This document shows, piece after piece, positions 23,990 to 31,574 of a stretch of 36,816 nucleotides of DNA (the stretch's first letter is position 1; every line of letters starts with the position of its first letter). Made by a program: the position numbers and the translations under genes. Under the pieces are notes generated by a model, which did not search any database, was not told the origin of the DNA, and saw nothing but the letters and a program-made list of their open reading frames with translations. This stretch comes from JADJLQ01 sp034439915 (GTDB lineage Bacteria; Bacteroidota; Bacteroidia; Chitinophagales; Saprospiraceae). The DNA is taken from the NCBI GenBank assembly GCA_034439915.1, contig JAWXBI010000065.1, forward strand, positions 1-36,816, read 5' to 3'.

Positions 23990-25558
23990 TTAAAACCATT
24001 TAAAGATTCCGGTTGATTTTTTGCGCCGGGCTGTCGTGCGCACACCCAATACACCCAGTAGCCCCCTGGTAATTTCCCTGGCTACAGTCCTGCCCACCTG
24101 CCGCGTCACACTGTTGTCCATGATTTTTTCCAGTGTCGATTTTTCCTTTCTTTCCCTGCCTCGTTGGGACTTCATTTCGTTTTGATGTTCTTCACCGCCT
24201 GCTTCTTCCAAAATTCGCTGAAGGATTTCATAAGCACTTTCACGGTCAATATTTTCATTGTAAATCCTTACCAGATCAGAACGGTCAATCAATTGGTCAA
24301 TTTCTTCCGGGCTCAGTATATCCATTCGCGAAGCCGGAGCCCTGAACATAACGTGGACCAATGGACTGGGAATGCCATTCTCATTCAAAACGGACACCAA
24401 CCCCTCTCCTATCCCTAATTCAGTCAACAATTGATCCGTATCGTAAAATGCCGTGAGTGGATAATTTTCCGCCACCAATTTTATGGCCTTGCGGTCCGAC
24501 GCAGTAAATGCACGCAAGGCATGTTGAATCTTTAAGCCCAGTTGGCTTAACACGACAGCAGGTATATCGGTTGGGTTCTGCGTAATAAAAAACACCCCTA
24601 CACCTTTTGACCGGATCAGTTTTATGATCGTTTCAATCTGATCCAGCAATACATTACTGGCTTCATTAAAAATGAGGTGGGCTTCGTCGATAAATAGGCA
24701 AAGCTTGGGTTTGTCCAGGTCACCGGCTTCCGGGAACGAAGCATAAATTTCGGCCAGGATCTGGAGCATAAAGGTTGAAAACAATTTGGGTTTGTTTTGA
24801 ATGTCGGTCAACCGCAATATGGATAATATACCCCTTCCTTTTTCATCCAACCGCAATAAGTCGTTGACATCAAATGAACGCTCGCCAAAAAACTGTTCAG
24901 CCCCCTGCTGTTCCAATTCAATAATATTGCGCACGATTGTGCCGACTGAAGCGGTGGAAATCCGACCGTATTCTTTTTCAATATCCGCTTTGCCTTCGTT
25001 AGATAAAAAAGTGAGTACCTTTTTGACGTCCCGGAGGTCAAGTAAAGGAAGGTTTTGATCATCACAATACTTAAACACCAATGCCATCACACTTTCCTGG
25101 GTGTCGTTTAAACCTAAAATTTTAGAAAAAAGAACCGGCCCGAATTCTGAGACCGTTGCCCGCAAACGAATACCTTTTTCATCTGACAAACTGAGGAATT
25201 CCACTGGATTGGAAGAAGGAATAAAAGGTAATCCTACCCGGGACGAACGTTCTTCAATTTTGGTATTGGATACCCCGGGGGCTGCAACACCGCTCAAGTC
25301 TCCTTTAATATCCATCAATAAACAAGGGATCCCGTGGGCGGACAGGTTTTCTGCCAGCAATTGTAATGTTTTAGTTTTTCCAGTTCCCGTTGCACCGGCA
25401 ATTAAACCATGTCGATTCATGGTCTTCAATGGCAATCTCACATACGCCGACGAGATCACCTCTTTATTAAACATCGGCGCTCCCAGGATAATGGTATCGC
25501 CCTGAAAACGGTAACCGGATTGTATGGTTTCCAAAAATTGAGTTCCTGATTCTTGCAT
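23990..25558 (-). CDS. HerA/DUF853-like P-loop ATPase (YjgR type)
   Basis: A 522-residue cytoplasmic ATPase of the HerA-FtsK superfamily, DUF853 (YjgR) branch. Walker A GATGTGKT is at residues 55-62, just after the family's RHGLIAGATGTGKTKTLQ context. Walker B is LCLFIDEAHLIF near 280. A sensor-like VFFITQNPTDIP follows, and an R-rich tail closes the protein (TRGLLGVLGVRTTARRKK). It lacks the N-terminal HAS-barrel of archaeal HerA and has no linked NurA nuclease or SIR2 defence partner, so it is the widespread housekeeping form of unknown role. The ATG at 25558 follows a perfect minus-strand -7 box. Confidence 0.88.
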   Translation of the reverse strand: MQESGTQFLETIQSGYRFQGDTIILGAPMFNKEVISSAYVRLPLKTMNRHGLIAGATGTGKTKTLQLLAENLSAHGIPCLLMDIKGDLSGVAAPGVSNTKIEERSSRVGLPFIPSSNPVEFLSLSDEKGIRLRATVSEFGPVLFSKILGLNDTQESVMALVFKYCDDQNLPLLDLRDVKKVLTFLSNEGKADIEKEYGRISTASVGTIVRNIIELEQQGAEQFFGERSFDVNDLLRLDEKGRGILSILRLTDIQNKPKLFSTFMLQILAEIYASFPEAGDLDKPKLCLFIDEAHLIFNEASNVLLDQIETIIKLIRSKGVGVFFITQNPTDIPAVVLSQLGLKIQHALRAFTASDRKAIKLVAENYPLTAFYDTDQLLTELGIGEGLVSVLNENGIPSPLVHVMFRAPASRMDILSPEEIDQLIDRSDLVRIYNENIDRESAYEILQRILEEAGGEEHQNEMKSQRGRERKEKSTLEKIMDNSVTRQVGRTVAREITRGLLGVLGVRTTARRKKSTGIFKWF

Positions 25559-25578
25559 GTAAATAAAATTTGATCCGA

Positions 25579-25586
25579 CAAACTTA
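25579..25586 (-). promoter_or_regulatory. -7 box TAAGTTTG for the HerA-like gene
   Basis: Perfect TAnnTTTG match on the minus strand, 20 bp before the ATG at 25558. The divergent H1-like gene has only an imperfect candidate (TATACTTTG, 25683-25691, with a 3-nt spacer). Confidence 0.5.
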
Positions 25587-25716
25587 AATAGAATAACAAT
25601 CTATACTTTTTCTTTTTAAATTGGGGACAGTTTTAATTTTTTGAATAAAATATTTTTATAATATGTTCAAATTAAGTATTTTTATACTTTGTAACAAAAC
25701 TTAAAACAAATTTATT

Positions 25717-26367
25717 ATGCCCGCAAAAAGAACAACACATCGCAGTGCAGCAGGTAAAAAACTGTATGCAGTCAGGGATGCTGGTGGAAAATTTAATGAT
25801 ATTCAAACCTATGAAAGAGCCCACCGCGCTGATCTGGCTAAAAAATCCAAACCGGAAGTTAAAGCCAAAACCGCTCTACTGGCTGCAGCTAAACCTTCTA
25901 AAACCACAGCAAAAGTTGTCAAAAAATCGACAAGCAAGGCCAAAGCAAGCAGTAAGCCAGTAAAAAAAGTAGTGGCTAAAAAAGCCGTAAAAGCTGCCGT
26001 AAAATCAAAAGCAAAAAAAGTAGCTAGACCTGTAGCAAAAAAAGCTACAAAAGCTGTTGCTACAAAAGCAGTGGCCAAACCAGCTGCTAAAAAAGTTGTA
26101 GCTAAAAAAGTTGTAGCTAAAAAAGCCGTAGCTAAAAAAGTTGTAGCTAAAAAAGCCGTTGCTAAAAAAGTAGTTGCTAAAAAGTCTTCCACTAAACCAG
26201 TCGCTAAAAAAGCCGTAGCTAAACCAGCTGCCAAAAAACCAGCGGCTAAAAAGGCAACTAAACCTGTGGTAAAAAAAACAAGTAAGCCTAAACCCAAAAA
26301 AGTTAGTCCCCCGGCTCCGGTCTCCCCAGAACCTATGGTGACCACTACACCGATGGACAACGCTTAG
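25717..26367 (+). CDS. Histone H1-like Lys/Ala/Val repeat protein
   Basis: A 216-residue highly basic protein. Residues 1-45 form a conserved-looking head (RTTHRSAAGKKLYAVRD then FNDIQTYERAHRADL) that I recall from short proteins in other Bacteroidota. From about 48 to 200 it is low-complexity Lys/Ala/Val with AKKVV/AKKAV pentapeptides, resembling bacterial H1-like and AlgP-type DNA-binding tails. A Pro-rich acidic end follows (SPPAPVSPEPMVTTTP). It probably binds DNA or RNA by charge and may help compact the nucleoid; this is inference. It stands alone, divergent from the HerA-like gene. A 183-codon frame on the other strand is a shadow of the repeats. Confidence 0.8.
   Translation: MPAKRTTHRSAAGKKLYAVRDAGGKFNDIQTYERAHRADLAKKSKPEVKAKTALLAAAKPSKTTAKVVKKSTSKAKASSKPVKKVVAKKAVKAAVKSKAKKVARPVAKKATKAVATKAVAKPAAKKVVAKKVVAKKAVAKKVVAKKAVAKKVVAKKSSTKPVAKKAVAKPAAKKPAAKKATKPVVKKTSKPKPKKVSPPAPVSPEPMVTTTPMDNA
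26086..26190 (+). repeat. 15-bp coding tandem repeat (about seven units)
   Basis: Units of GCTAAAAAAGTTGTA and close variants repeat in frame from 26086, with six full matches and a seventh diverging unit (AKKSS). Several units are identical at DNA level, which points to recent expansion by slippage or recombination. Length variation between strains is likely. Confidence 0.85.
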
Positions 26368-26406
26368 GTCAACTAAGATATAACTCAGTTATACGATATA
26401 AATATT

Positions 26407-26428
26407 CCAGGAATGCCTTCATTCCTGG
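26407..26428. terminator. Bidirectional terminator hairpin
   Basis: CCAGGAATG (26407-26415) and CATTCCTGG (26420-26428) form a perfect 9-bp stem around the 4-nt loop CCTT. It lies between the convergent H1-like and nuclease genes and includes the nuclease stop codon. T-tracts are weak on both sides, stronger toward the minus strand (AATATTTATAT). Confidence 0.65.
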
Positions 26429-27348
26429 TTATTCCATTTGGTTTTACGAAGGGAATAACGATCTGTTTGGATGGTCCATGCTTTCTTATCAACATTGTTT
26501 TCGATAACTTCAATTTCTGTTTGTTCTGGGAGTGCCGCAAAAAAATTGATTGAAGTGACGTTTTCTATGCTATCGATACTCACGATATAATTTTCCAGTG
26601 GTAAATCACTCCGTTCGTTAGGAATTAAAAAAGCAATGCCCTTTTTTTCCGGGGCAGTATAATCAAGGATTACTTTATAAAACAACCTGGGTACAGTCAC
26701 CCTGTTTGCACCGATTTTATATATCAAATCATCAGACAAAACAGGACCTGAAACCACCCATAGTTTTTTATTTTTTCTTGCCCAATCGCGCACATTTTCT
26801 TCTAATTCCCGCCAAATACCGTTATTAAAGGCCTTTACCTGAGGGCTGATATTACTCATAAAAAAACATTCCCGGGCAGCTACAGCGTCAAATGCCATAT
26901 CTGCCGCCGGAGCCAGGTGTCCCCGGCTATATCCCGATCCGGTATAGTCCCGGTGAATAGCCGAACGTGACTTTATTTTAATATCGGGAGAAAAGTAGTC
27001 ATACCGATCGTGTTTGGCTGCGTTTAATTGTTCCACGGTCAATTCATAAGCTACCCACTCCGCCTGTTCATGCCTTTCTGCATACGATAACGAATAAAAA
27101 GTATGGTGAATCAATTCATGCGAAGGACTTAACGTAGGCAAATAGTCTGCTCTCGTCCTGCTCGTATCCTGCATTTCTGAAGGATTTGCCTGCAGGGGAT
27201 TACCCTCTTCCGATCCTACAAAGTTTTTGAAATATCGGGCGACATATAGTAGTAATAAGACCAGGACTATACCATAGATGATCAGTCGAACCAGAAAGGA
27301 ATTACTGCCCCTGGAATGCGGTGAATAGTTAGATCTGAATTTGGCCAT
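26419..27348 (-). CDS. Membrane-anchored DNA/RNA non-specific endonuclease (NucA/EndoG family)
   Basis: A 309-residue beta-beta-alpha-metal nuclease. A single N-terminal TM helix (about 19-40, FLVRLIIYGIVLVLLLLYVARYF) would place the enzyme in the periplasm as an anchored form. A linker to about 80 precedes the nuclease domain. Its core motif reads YSRGHLAPAADM (140-151) where DRGH is the textbook form; the general-base H144 is present. The metal-binding N175 lies in FNNGIWRELE. The likely role is degrading external nucleic acid for nutrients or as a barrier to DNA entry. No immunity gene is adjacent, which argues against a toxin. A -7-like TATATTTA lies at 27375-27382 on the minus strand. 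Confidence 0.9.
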   Translation of the reverse strand: MAKFRSNYSPHSRGSNSFLVRLIIYGIVLVLLLLYVARYFKNFVGSEEGNPLQANPSEMQDTSRTRADYLPTLSPSHELIHHTFYSLSYAERHEQAEWVAYELTVEQLNAAKHDRYDYFSPDIKIKSRSAIHRDYTGSGYSRGHLAPAADMAFDAVAARECFFMSNISPQVKAFNNGIWRELEENVRDWARKNKKLWVVSGPVLSDDLIYKIGANRVTVPRLFYKVILDYTAPEKKGIAFLIPNERSDLPLENYIVSIDSIENVTSINFFAALPEQTEIEVIENNVDKKAWTIQTDRYSLRKTKWNNQE

Positions 27349-27443
27349 CGTGCAATGGTAGCGGTTTGCTGGGGTAAATATAGTTGTCTATCTTCAAAAG
27401 GCATCGGATGAAACACCCCTGTTTTTGCCTTCGGACGGGCACT

Positions 27444-28298
27444 ATGATTTTTAAAAAACTATTTTCAGTCCTATTCCTGAGTGTGGGATTTGTGGCTTTT
27501 GGTAACATTTGGGGACAAATCGGGATGAGTGAAATAAAAGGGGCCAGAAACAAAGGACTTGGGGATGTTGGTGTTGCCCTGGGTGGGCTGGAAGGTTATA
27601 TCTACAATTCATCAGCCCTTGGTCAGCTCAGGAAGTCGAGCATACTGTTGAATGCCGAAAACCGCTTTCAGGGCACTGGCATCCGCGGTTATTCTTTAGG
27701 CGCAGCATTACCCGTGGGTAAGAATGGATGCTTTGGTGGAACGATAGAACACTATGGCTTACCTGAATATCATCAGCGGCATTACCGGACGGGGTTTGGA
27801 CTGGCATTGACTCAAAAGGTTTCCATAGGCACCTCATTTGGTGTAAAAACGTATTCCATAGCAGCATACCCACCCGGTTTGTCATTGAATATTGATCTGG
27901 GACTGACATACCATATCACGGATTTAATTACCCTGGGATGGTCCGGTTTTCAACCTTTTTATAATTCAAATAATACCATTCCTGAAACGCCGGTTCATAT
28001 CTTCGGCGTAAAATACAAGGCTTCGGAACCTATCCGTTTAAGTATTCAATTTGAAAAAGAAAAAAAACTAAATTGGGTCATAAAATATGCGATGGAATAT
28101 TGGGTAGTTCCCCAATTTGGGGTGCGGATAGGTCTGGCGAGGGGTGCAACTGTACTCAATGCCGGATTTGGACTTAAAGTAAATCCGCAATTGTTTATTG
28201 ATGGCGCTTTCTCAATTCATTCTGCGTTGGGTATAACACCCGCGCTAAGTCTGCATTATCAATTTAAACCAAACCAAGACCCGGAAGAAAAATTATGA
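27444..28298 (+). CDS. PorV/PorQ-like outer-membrane beta-barrel protein
   Basis: A 284-residue exported protein from ATG 27444, which gives a signal peptide (MIFKKLFSVLFLSVGFVAFGNIWGQ). Earlier in-frame starts (TTG 27384, ATG 27408) add only a basic, Cys-rich leader. The mature start GARNKGLGDVGVALGG...YNSSALG is the typical opening of the PorV/PorQ/UPF0164 group, followed by short amphipathic beta strands (GFGLALTQKVSIGTSFGVK, LSLNIDLGLTYHITDLITLGWSG) and an aromatic end (LSLHYQFKP). In type IX secretion such proteins help deliver cargo, but I cannot link this one to it. It overlaps mqnB by 4 bp and is probably co-transcribed. Confidence 0.68.
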   Translation: MIFKKLFSVLFLSVGFVAFGNIWGQIGMSEIKGARNKGLGDVGVALGGLEGYIYNSSALGQLRKSSILLNAENRFQGTGIRGYSLGAALPVGKNGCFGGTIEHYGLPEYHQRHYRTGFGLALTQKVSIGTSFGVKTYSIAAYPPGLSLNIDLGLTYHITDLITLGWSGFQPFYNSNNTIPETPVHIFGVKYKASEPIRLSIQFEKEKKLNWVIKYAMEYWVVPQFGVRIGLARGATVLNAGFGLKVNPQLFIDGAFSIHSALGITPALSLHYQFKPNQDPEEKL

Positions 28299-28915
28299 AT
28301 ATTCTCTTATGTGCCGCAACAGAAATGGAAGGTTATAAAGCGGTAAGCCAACATCATAAAATTGACCTTTTGATCACAGGAGCTGGTTCACCTTCTACCT
28401 GTTTCCAACTGGCCAGGCAATTTTCCATTCGTTTGCCAGATCTCGCTATCCAAATCGGGATTGCCGGCACTTTTGACCAGACCCTTAACGTCGGTTCCGT
28501 GGTGCAGGTACGGGAAGATTCCTTTGCCGACCTTGGTGCACAGGATGCCGATGGCAGTTTTATACCGTTGAGCCAATTGGTTAACCAGGAAACTCCGTTT
28601 GGTGTGGATATCATCAGACCTGTATATCGGATGATAATCGATGAAATACCTGAGGTCAAAGCAATCACCGTGAACAAGGTCCATGGTTATTTACCAGATA
28701 TACTTCAACTCCGGGACAATCCCCAGCCTCCGGATATAGAAACGATGGAAGGGGCTGCGTTTTTTGCAAGTTGTATGTCGTTTAATGTTACCTGCTGTCA
28801 ATTGAGATCCATCTCCAACCTGGTCGAACCCAGAAACCGGTCAGCCTGGGACCTCCCTTTAGCCTTGATAAATCTGCATAAGAGTTTACAATACACGATT
28901 GACCGGATACCTTGA
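28295..28915 (+). CDS. mqnB: Futalosine hydrolase
   Basis: Nucleoside phosphorylase-fold hydrolase of 206 residues that cleaves futalosine to dehypoxanthine futalosine and hypoxanthine in the alternative menaquinone pathway. It opens MNILLCAATEMEGYKA, followed by LLITGAGSPSTCFQLAR and IQIGIAGTFDQTLNVGSVVQVREDSFADLGA, which carry the FADLGA signature I associate with MqnB. The purine-nucleoside-binding METMEGAAFFASC-like motif (IETMEGAAFF) lies near 150. Related MTA/SAH nucleosidases are longer and lack the DLGA segment. It is coupled by an ATGA overlap to the barrel protein upstream. The other mqn genes are not in the window. Confidence 0.87.
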   Translation: MNILLCAATEMEGYKAVSQHHKIDLLITGAGSPSTCFQLARQFSIRLPDLAIQIGIAGTFDQTLNVGSVVQVREDSFADLGAQDADGSFIPLSQLVNQETPFGVDIIRPVYRMIIDEIPEVKAITVNKVHGYLPDILQLRDNPQPPDIETMEGAAFFASCMSFNVTCCQLRSISNLVEPRNRSAWDLPLALINLHKSLQYTIDRIP

Positions 28916-28972
28916 TATGGAGCTAAAGAATTATTTTTATATTACGCTTTTATTTAATGTGATTAAAGGTAT

Positions 28973-28980
28973 TAATTCTG
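28973..28980 (+). promoter_or_regulatory. Putative -7 box for ddl (TAATTCTG)
   Basis: Seven of eight bases match TAnnTTTG, ending 3 bp before the ddl ATG. This is another near-leaderless arrangement if real. Confidence 0.35.
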
Positions 28981-28983
28981 TTT

Positions 28984-29973
28984 ATGAAGAAAAAAATTGC
29001 ATTTGTGACCGGAGGTTATTCCGGTGAAGCAGTGATCTCCTATGAATCTGCCAAAACCATCGAAGCTCAGGTGGACCGGGATCGATTTGAATTGTTTCGC
29101 ATAGACATCCGCCCGGACGGCTGGTTCTATAATCCGGCGCAAGGAGAAAACATTTTGATAGATAAAAATGATTTTAGTTTTACCCAATCGGGTATCAAAA
29201 CCACTTTTGATGCTGTCCTTTGCGGTATACACGGTACACCCGGAGAGGATGGGAAACTTCAGGGGTATTTTGAACTGATCGGATTGCCTTATACCGCCTG
29301 TGATGTCGCGTGCTCGGCCATTACCTTCAATAAAAGGTTTACCGTTGCAGTAGCTGCATTTTCTGGAATTCCGGTCTCCCGGTCCCTCCATTTTTACAAA
29401 AACGACGTTATTCATCCGGAACAGGTCCTGGACGAGTTGAAATTACCTTTGTTTGTAAAACCAAATAATGGTGGATCCAGTATTGGAATGAGCAAGGTTA
29501 TAGAAAGCCACCAATTAGAAGCAGCAATAACTAAAGCATTCAAAGAAGATGACCAGGTAATCATCGAAGAATTTATTTCCGGCAAAGAATTGACTATTGG
29601 AGTTTATAAAAATGCCGGAGAGATCATTACCCTGCCCATGACGGAGATCAGGAGCAAAAAAGATTTTTTTGACTATGAAGCAAAATATACCACCGGTATG
29701 GCAGAGGAAATCACCCCGGCTCCGGTAGAGGATAATATTGCAGCATTGATTAGAGCTCAGGCCAAAAAACTTTATCATTTATTTAATTGCAAAGGCGTAG
29801 TCAGGATTGATTTTATTTACAACCCCGATGAACACAAAGCCTATATGCTTGAGATCAATACGGTGCCCGGGCAAAGTGCCAATAGCCTGGTACCCCAGCA
29901 GGTAAAAGCAGCCGGCTCTACCCTCAAAGCCTTTTATTCGGCCCTGATTGAGTCTTGTATGAGCACGGAATAA
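28984..29973 (+). CDS. ddl: D-alanine--D-alanine ligase
   Basis: ATP-grasp ligase of 329 residues that makes D-Ala-D-Ala for peptidoglycan. Visible in order: the N-terminal FVTGGYSGEAVISYESAK, the substrate-side HGTPGEDGKLQGYFELIGLPYTACD, the ATP-grasp FVKPNNGGSSIGMSKV with glycine loop, IIEEFISGKELTIGVY, the flexible loop with FFDYEAKYTTGMAEEITPAP, and the Mg2+-binding RIDFIYN...MLEINTVPGQSANSLVPQQ. The YEAKYT loop tyrosine is that of D-Ala-D-Ala enzymes and not of vancomycin-type D-Ala-D-Lac ligases. murC, ftsQ and other division genes are not adjacent. It is convergent with the DUF3810 gene at 2 bp. Confidence 0.95.
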   Translation: MKKKIAFVTGGYSGEAVISYESAKTIEAQVDRDRFELFRIDIRPDGWFYNPAQGENILIDKNDFSFTQSGIKTTFDAVLCGIHGTPGEDGKLQGYFELIGLPYTACDVACSAITFNKRFTVAVAAFSGIPVSRSLHFYKNDVIHPEQVLDELKLPLFVKPNNGGSSIGMSKVIESHQLEAAITKAFKEDDQVIIEEFISGKELTIGVYKNAGEIITLPMTEIRSKKDFFDYEAKYTTGMAEEITPAPVEDNIAALIRAQAKKLYHLFNCKGVVRIDFIYNPDEHKAYMLEINTVPGQSANSLVPQQVKAAGSTLKAFYSALIESCMSTE

Positions 29974-29975
29974 CC

Positions 29976-31031
29976 CTAAAGAAGCCCTTGTTCCCTGGCC
30001 TGCCTGACCAGATCGATGATGTTGTCATAACTGGACATACCCTCTTTGATGCCCTGCAACTTGAGGTAATTGTCATAAATCTGATCCCTCAACTTTGGGA
30101 AAAGATCGGGGTAGCGCCTCATCGCCTGATTGATTTCGTCCAGGTCCATTTGGATTGTTGCAGGCAATTCATCCCGGAATGCCTGGTATGCTTCTGGAAA
30201 ATAGTACCGGTACGCCCCCGCCACATATCTGAAATAACCGATAGCCCCGCTATACTGTATACTGGAATCCTTGCTGGCCTGCGTGGCCAGGAAAGCTAAA
30301 AAATTGCAGGCCCCTTCATCAGTTACCCCAAAACCATGAGACATTTCATGCGCGATGGTAAAGGCCATTTGAAGCGGATGAAGCCCTCCGTCAACATAAG
30401 CTTCACCGGCATGTGGAAAATAAAAGCCTGCAGTTTTTATCCGCAACAAGGCGCCTTTTGGATACAGCGCTTTTACCCTGATTTTACCGGGTGTGGTATA
30501 GCCAAATCGCTGACAAATTGTTTTTACAGCCGGACGCACGAGCTCTTCAATTTGGACGGGGTTGAATCGTTGAGGATCGCTATTTCGTTGTGTTTTCATC
30601 AGGTCCGCTGCATAATTCAGCTCACGGACCAGGGTTGAACTGTCGAGTTTAGGGACAGAGACTTCAAAACGAGTTTCAAAATCTGTCCTTCGATAGTTAA
30701 ATGCCCAAAGCCAATAAAACAGGATTATGATGGCAAAAACTGCTTTCAGTTGCTTCAATACCAATACTTTCCATGAAAGCCTTGATTTCAGTAAATAATA
30801 AAACCACCCCGGTACAGCTGCTATAGGAATATAAATTAAGGGGAAAGGAATCCAGGAAATCAAGTGGAGTAATATCCGGACTAGAGGAAATATCAATTTC
30901 CCGTACAAACCTTCCATCCATTCGGGCGGAAGGAAAAAAAAGATACACGAAATCAGAAGAACAAGCAGAAAGCTGCGATTTTTGCCGGATTGTCTTAAAA
31001 TCGTATTAAAAAAAAATTGATCTTTGGGCAT
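29976..31031 (-). CDS. DUF3810 membrane protein with HExxH metalloprotease motif
   Basis: A 351-residue DUF3810 protein. The N-terminal 112 residues hold about three TM helices (20-35, 45-80, 95-112). The C-terminal domain contains HEMSH at 228-232 and a downstream TDEGACNFLAFLA in which E239 could be the third zinc ligand, as in gluzincin-type folds. This suggests an inner-membrane zinc peptidase facing the periplasm or cytoplasm; no substrate is known to me. The family is common and single-copy in Bacteroidota. It is divergent from trxA by 55 bp. The ATG at 31031 is used. Confidence 0.85.
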   Translation of the reverse strand: MPKDQFFFNTILRQSGKNRSFLLVLLISCIFFFLPPEWMEGLYGKLIFPLVRILLHLISWIPFPLIYIPIAAVPGWFYYLLKSRLSWKVLVLKQLKAVFAIIILFYWLWAFNYRRTDFETRFEVSVPKLDSSTLVRELNYAADLMKTQRNSDPQRFNPVQIEELVRPAVKTICQRFGYTTPGKIRVKALYPKGALLRIKTAGFYFPHAGEAYVDGGLHPLQMAFTIAHEMSHGFGVTDEGACNFLAFLATQASKDSSIQYSGAIGYFRYVAGAYRYYFPEAYQAFRDELPATIQMDLDEINQAMRRYPDLFPKLRDQIYDNYLKLQGIKEGMSSYDNIIDLVRQAREQGLL

Positions 31032-31086
31032 TGTAAACTATTCCTGAGAATTAACTGTTGTATTGATTCAATAAAATTAAAGCAAA

Positions 31087-31407
31087 ATGGCACAAACGCT
31101 TACAGATGGAAATTTCAAAACGGAAGTTCTTGAAAAAAATGGAGTAGCTCTTATCGACTTTTGGGCAGAATGGTGCGGACCTTGCCGGATGATCGGACCT
31201 ATTATCGAAGAATTGTCATCGGAATATAAAAACAAAGCCACTATAGGTAAAGTCAATGTAGACGAAAATTCCGAAGTGACCATGGAATATGAGGTAAGGA
31301 GTATTCCCACCTTGTTGTTCTTCAAAAACGGACAGTTAGTCGATCGTCATGTCGGTGCTACCAGTAAAAAAGTGCTGACCGATAAGTTAGATGCCCTGAT
31401 GTCTTAA
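31087..31407 (+). CDS. trxA: Thioredoxin
   Basis: Canonical cytoplasmic thioredoxin of 106 residues. The active site WAEWCGPC (C30, C33), the conserved DFWAEWCGPCRMIGP context, the buried Asp (D24), and the cis-Pro P74 in RSIPTLLFF are all present. It reduces disulfides in ribonucleotide reductase, peroxiredoxins and others with thioredoxin reductase. It is transcribed alone and ends at a strong terminator. The ATG at 31087 starts a family-typical N-terminus. Confidence 0.97.
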   Translation: MAQTLTDGNFKTEVLEKNGVALIDFWAEWCGPCRMIGPIIEELSSEYKNKATIGKVNVDENSEVTMEYEVRSIPTLLFFKNGQLVDRHVGATSKKVLTDKLDALMS

Positions 31408-31427
31408 AGGACTGATCATATATCCGT

Positions 31428-31478
31428 GCCCTTATGAATCTGTCCTGATGAGGATAAATTCATGAGGGCATTTTTGTT
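31428..31478 (+). terminator. Strong intrinsic terminator after trxA
   Basis: GCCCTTATGAAT (31428-31439) pairs with ATTCATGAGGGC (31458-31469) through 12 bp with one G-T wobble. The loop holds an inner TCCT/AGGA stem with a GATG tetraloop. ATTTTTGTT follows directly. It is the clearest rho-independent terminator in the window. Confidence 0.85.
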
Positions 31479-31574
31479 AAAGGCGATCAGTCGATTTTCG
31501 ATAACTTTCACGGAGAGCCTTAAGACTTATTTAAGCACTAAGGATAAAATAATCTCTATATCTTGTAGGCCGAC

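Noticed and set aside
23990..25558. HerA-type antiphage system (HerA with SIR2, DUF4297 or NurA)
   Set aside because: The ATPase is of the DUF853/YjgR type and no effector partner lies on either side.
25809..26360. 183-codon minus-strand frame rich in Phe, Leu, Ala and Thr
   Set aside because: It is the reverse complement of the Lys/Ala repeat gene; its apparent hydrophobic repeats come from AAA/GCT codons read backwards.
26407..26428. Hairpin as part of a mobile element end or attachment site
   Set aside because: No recombinase, target duplication or second copy is visible; its place between convergent genes is explained by transcription termination.
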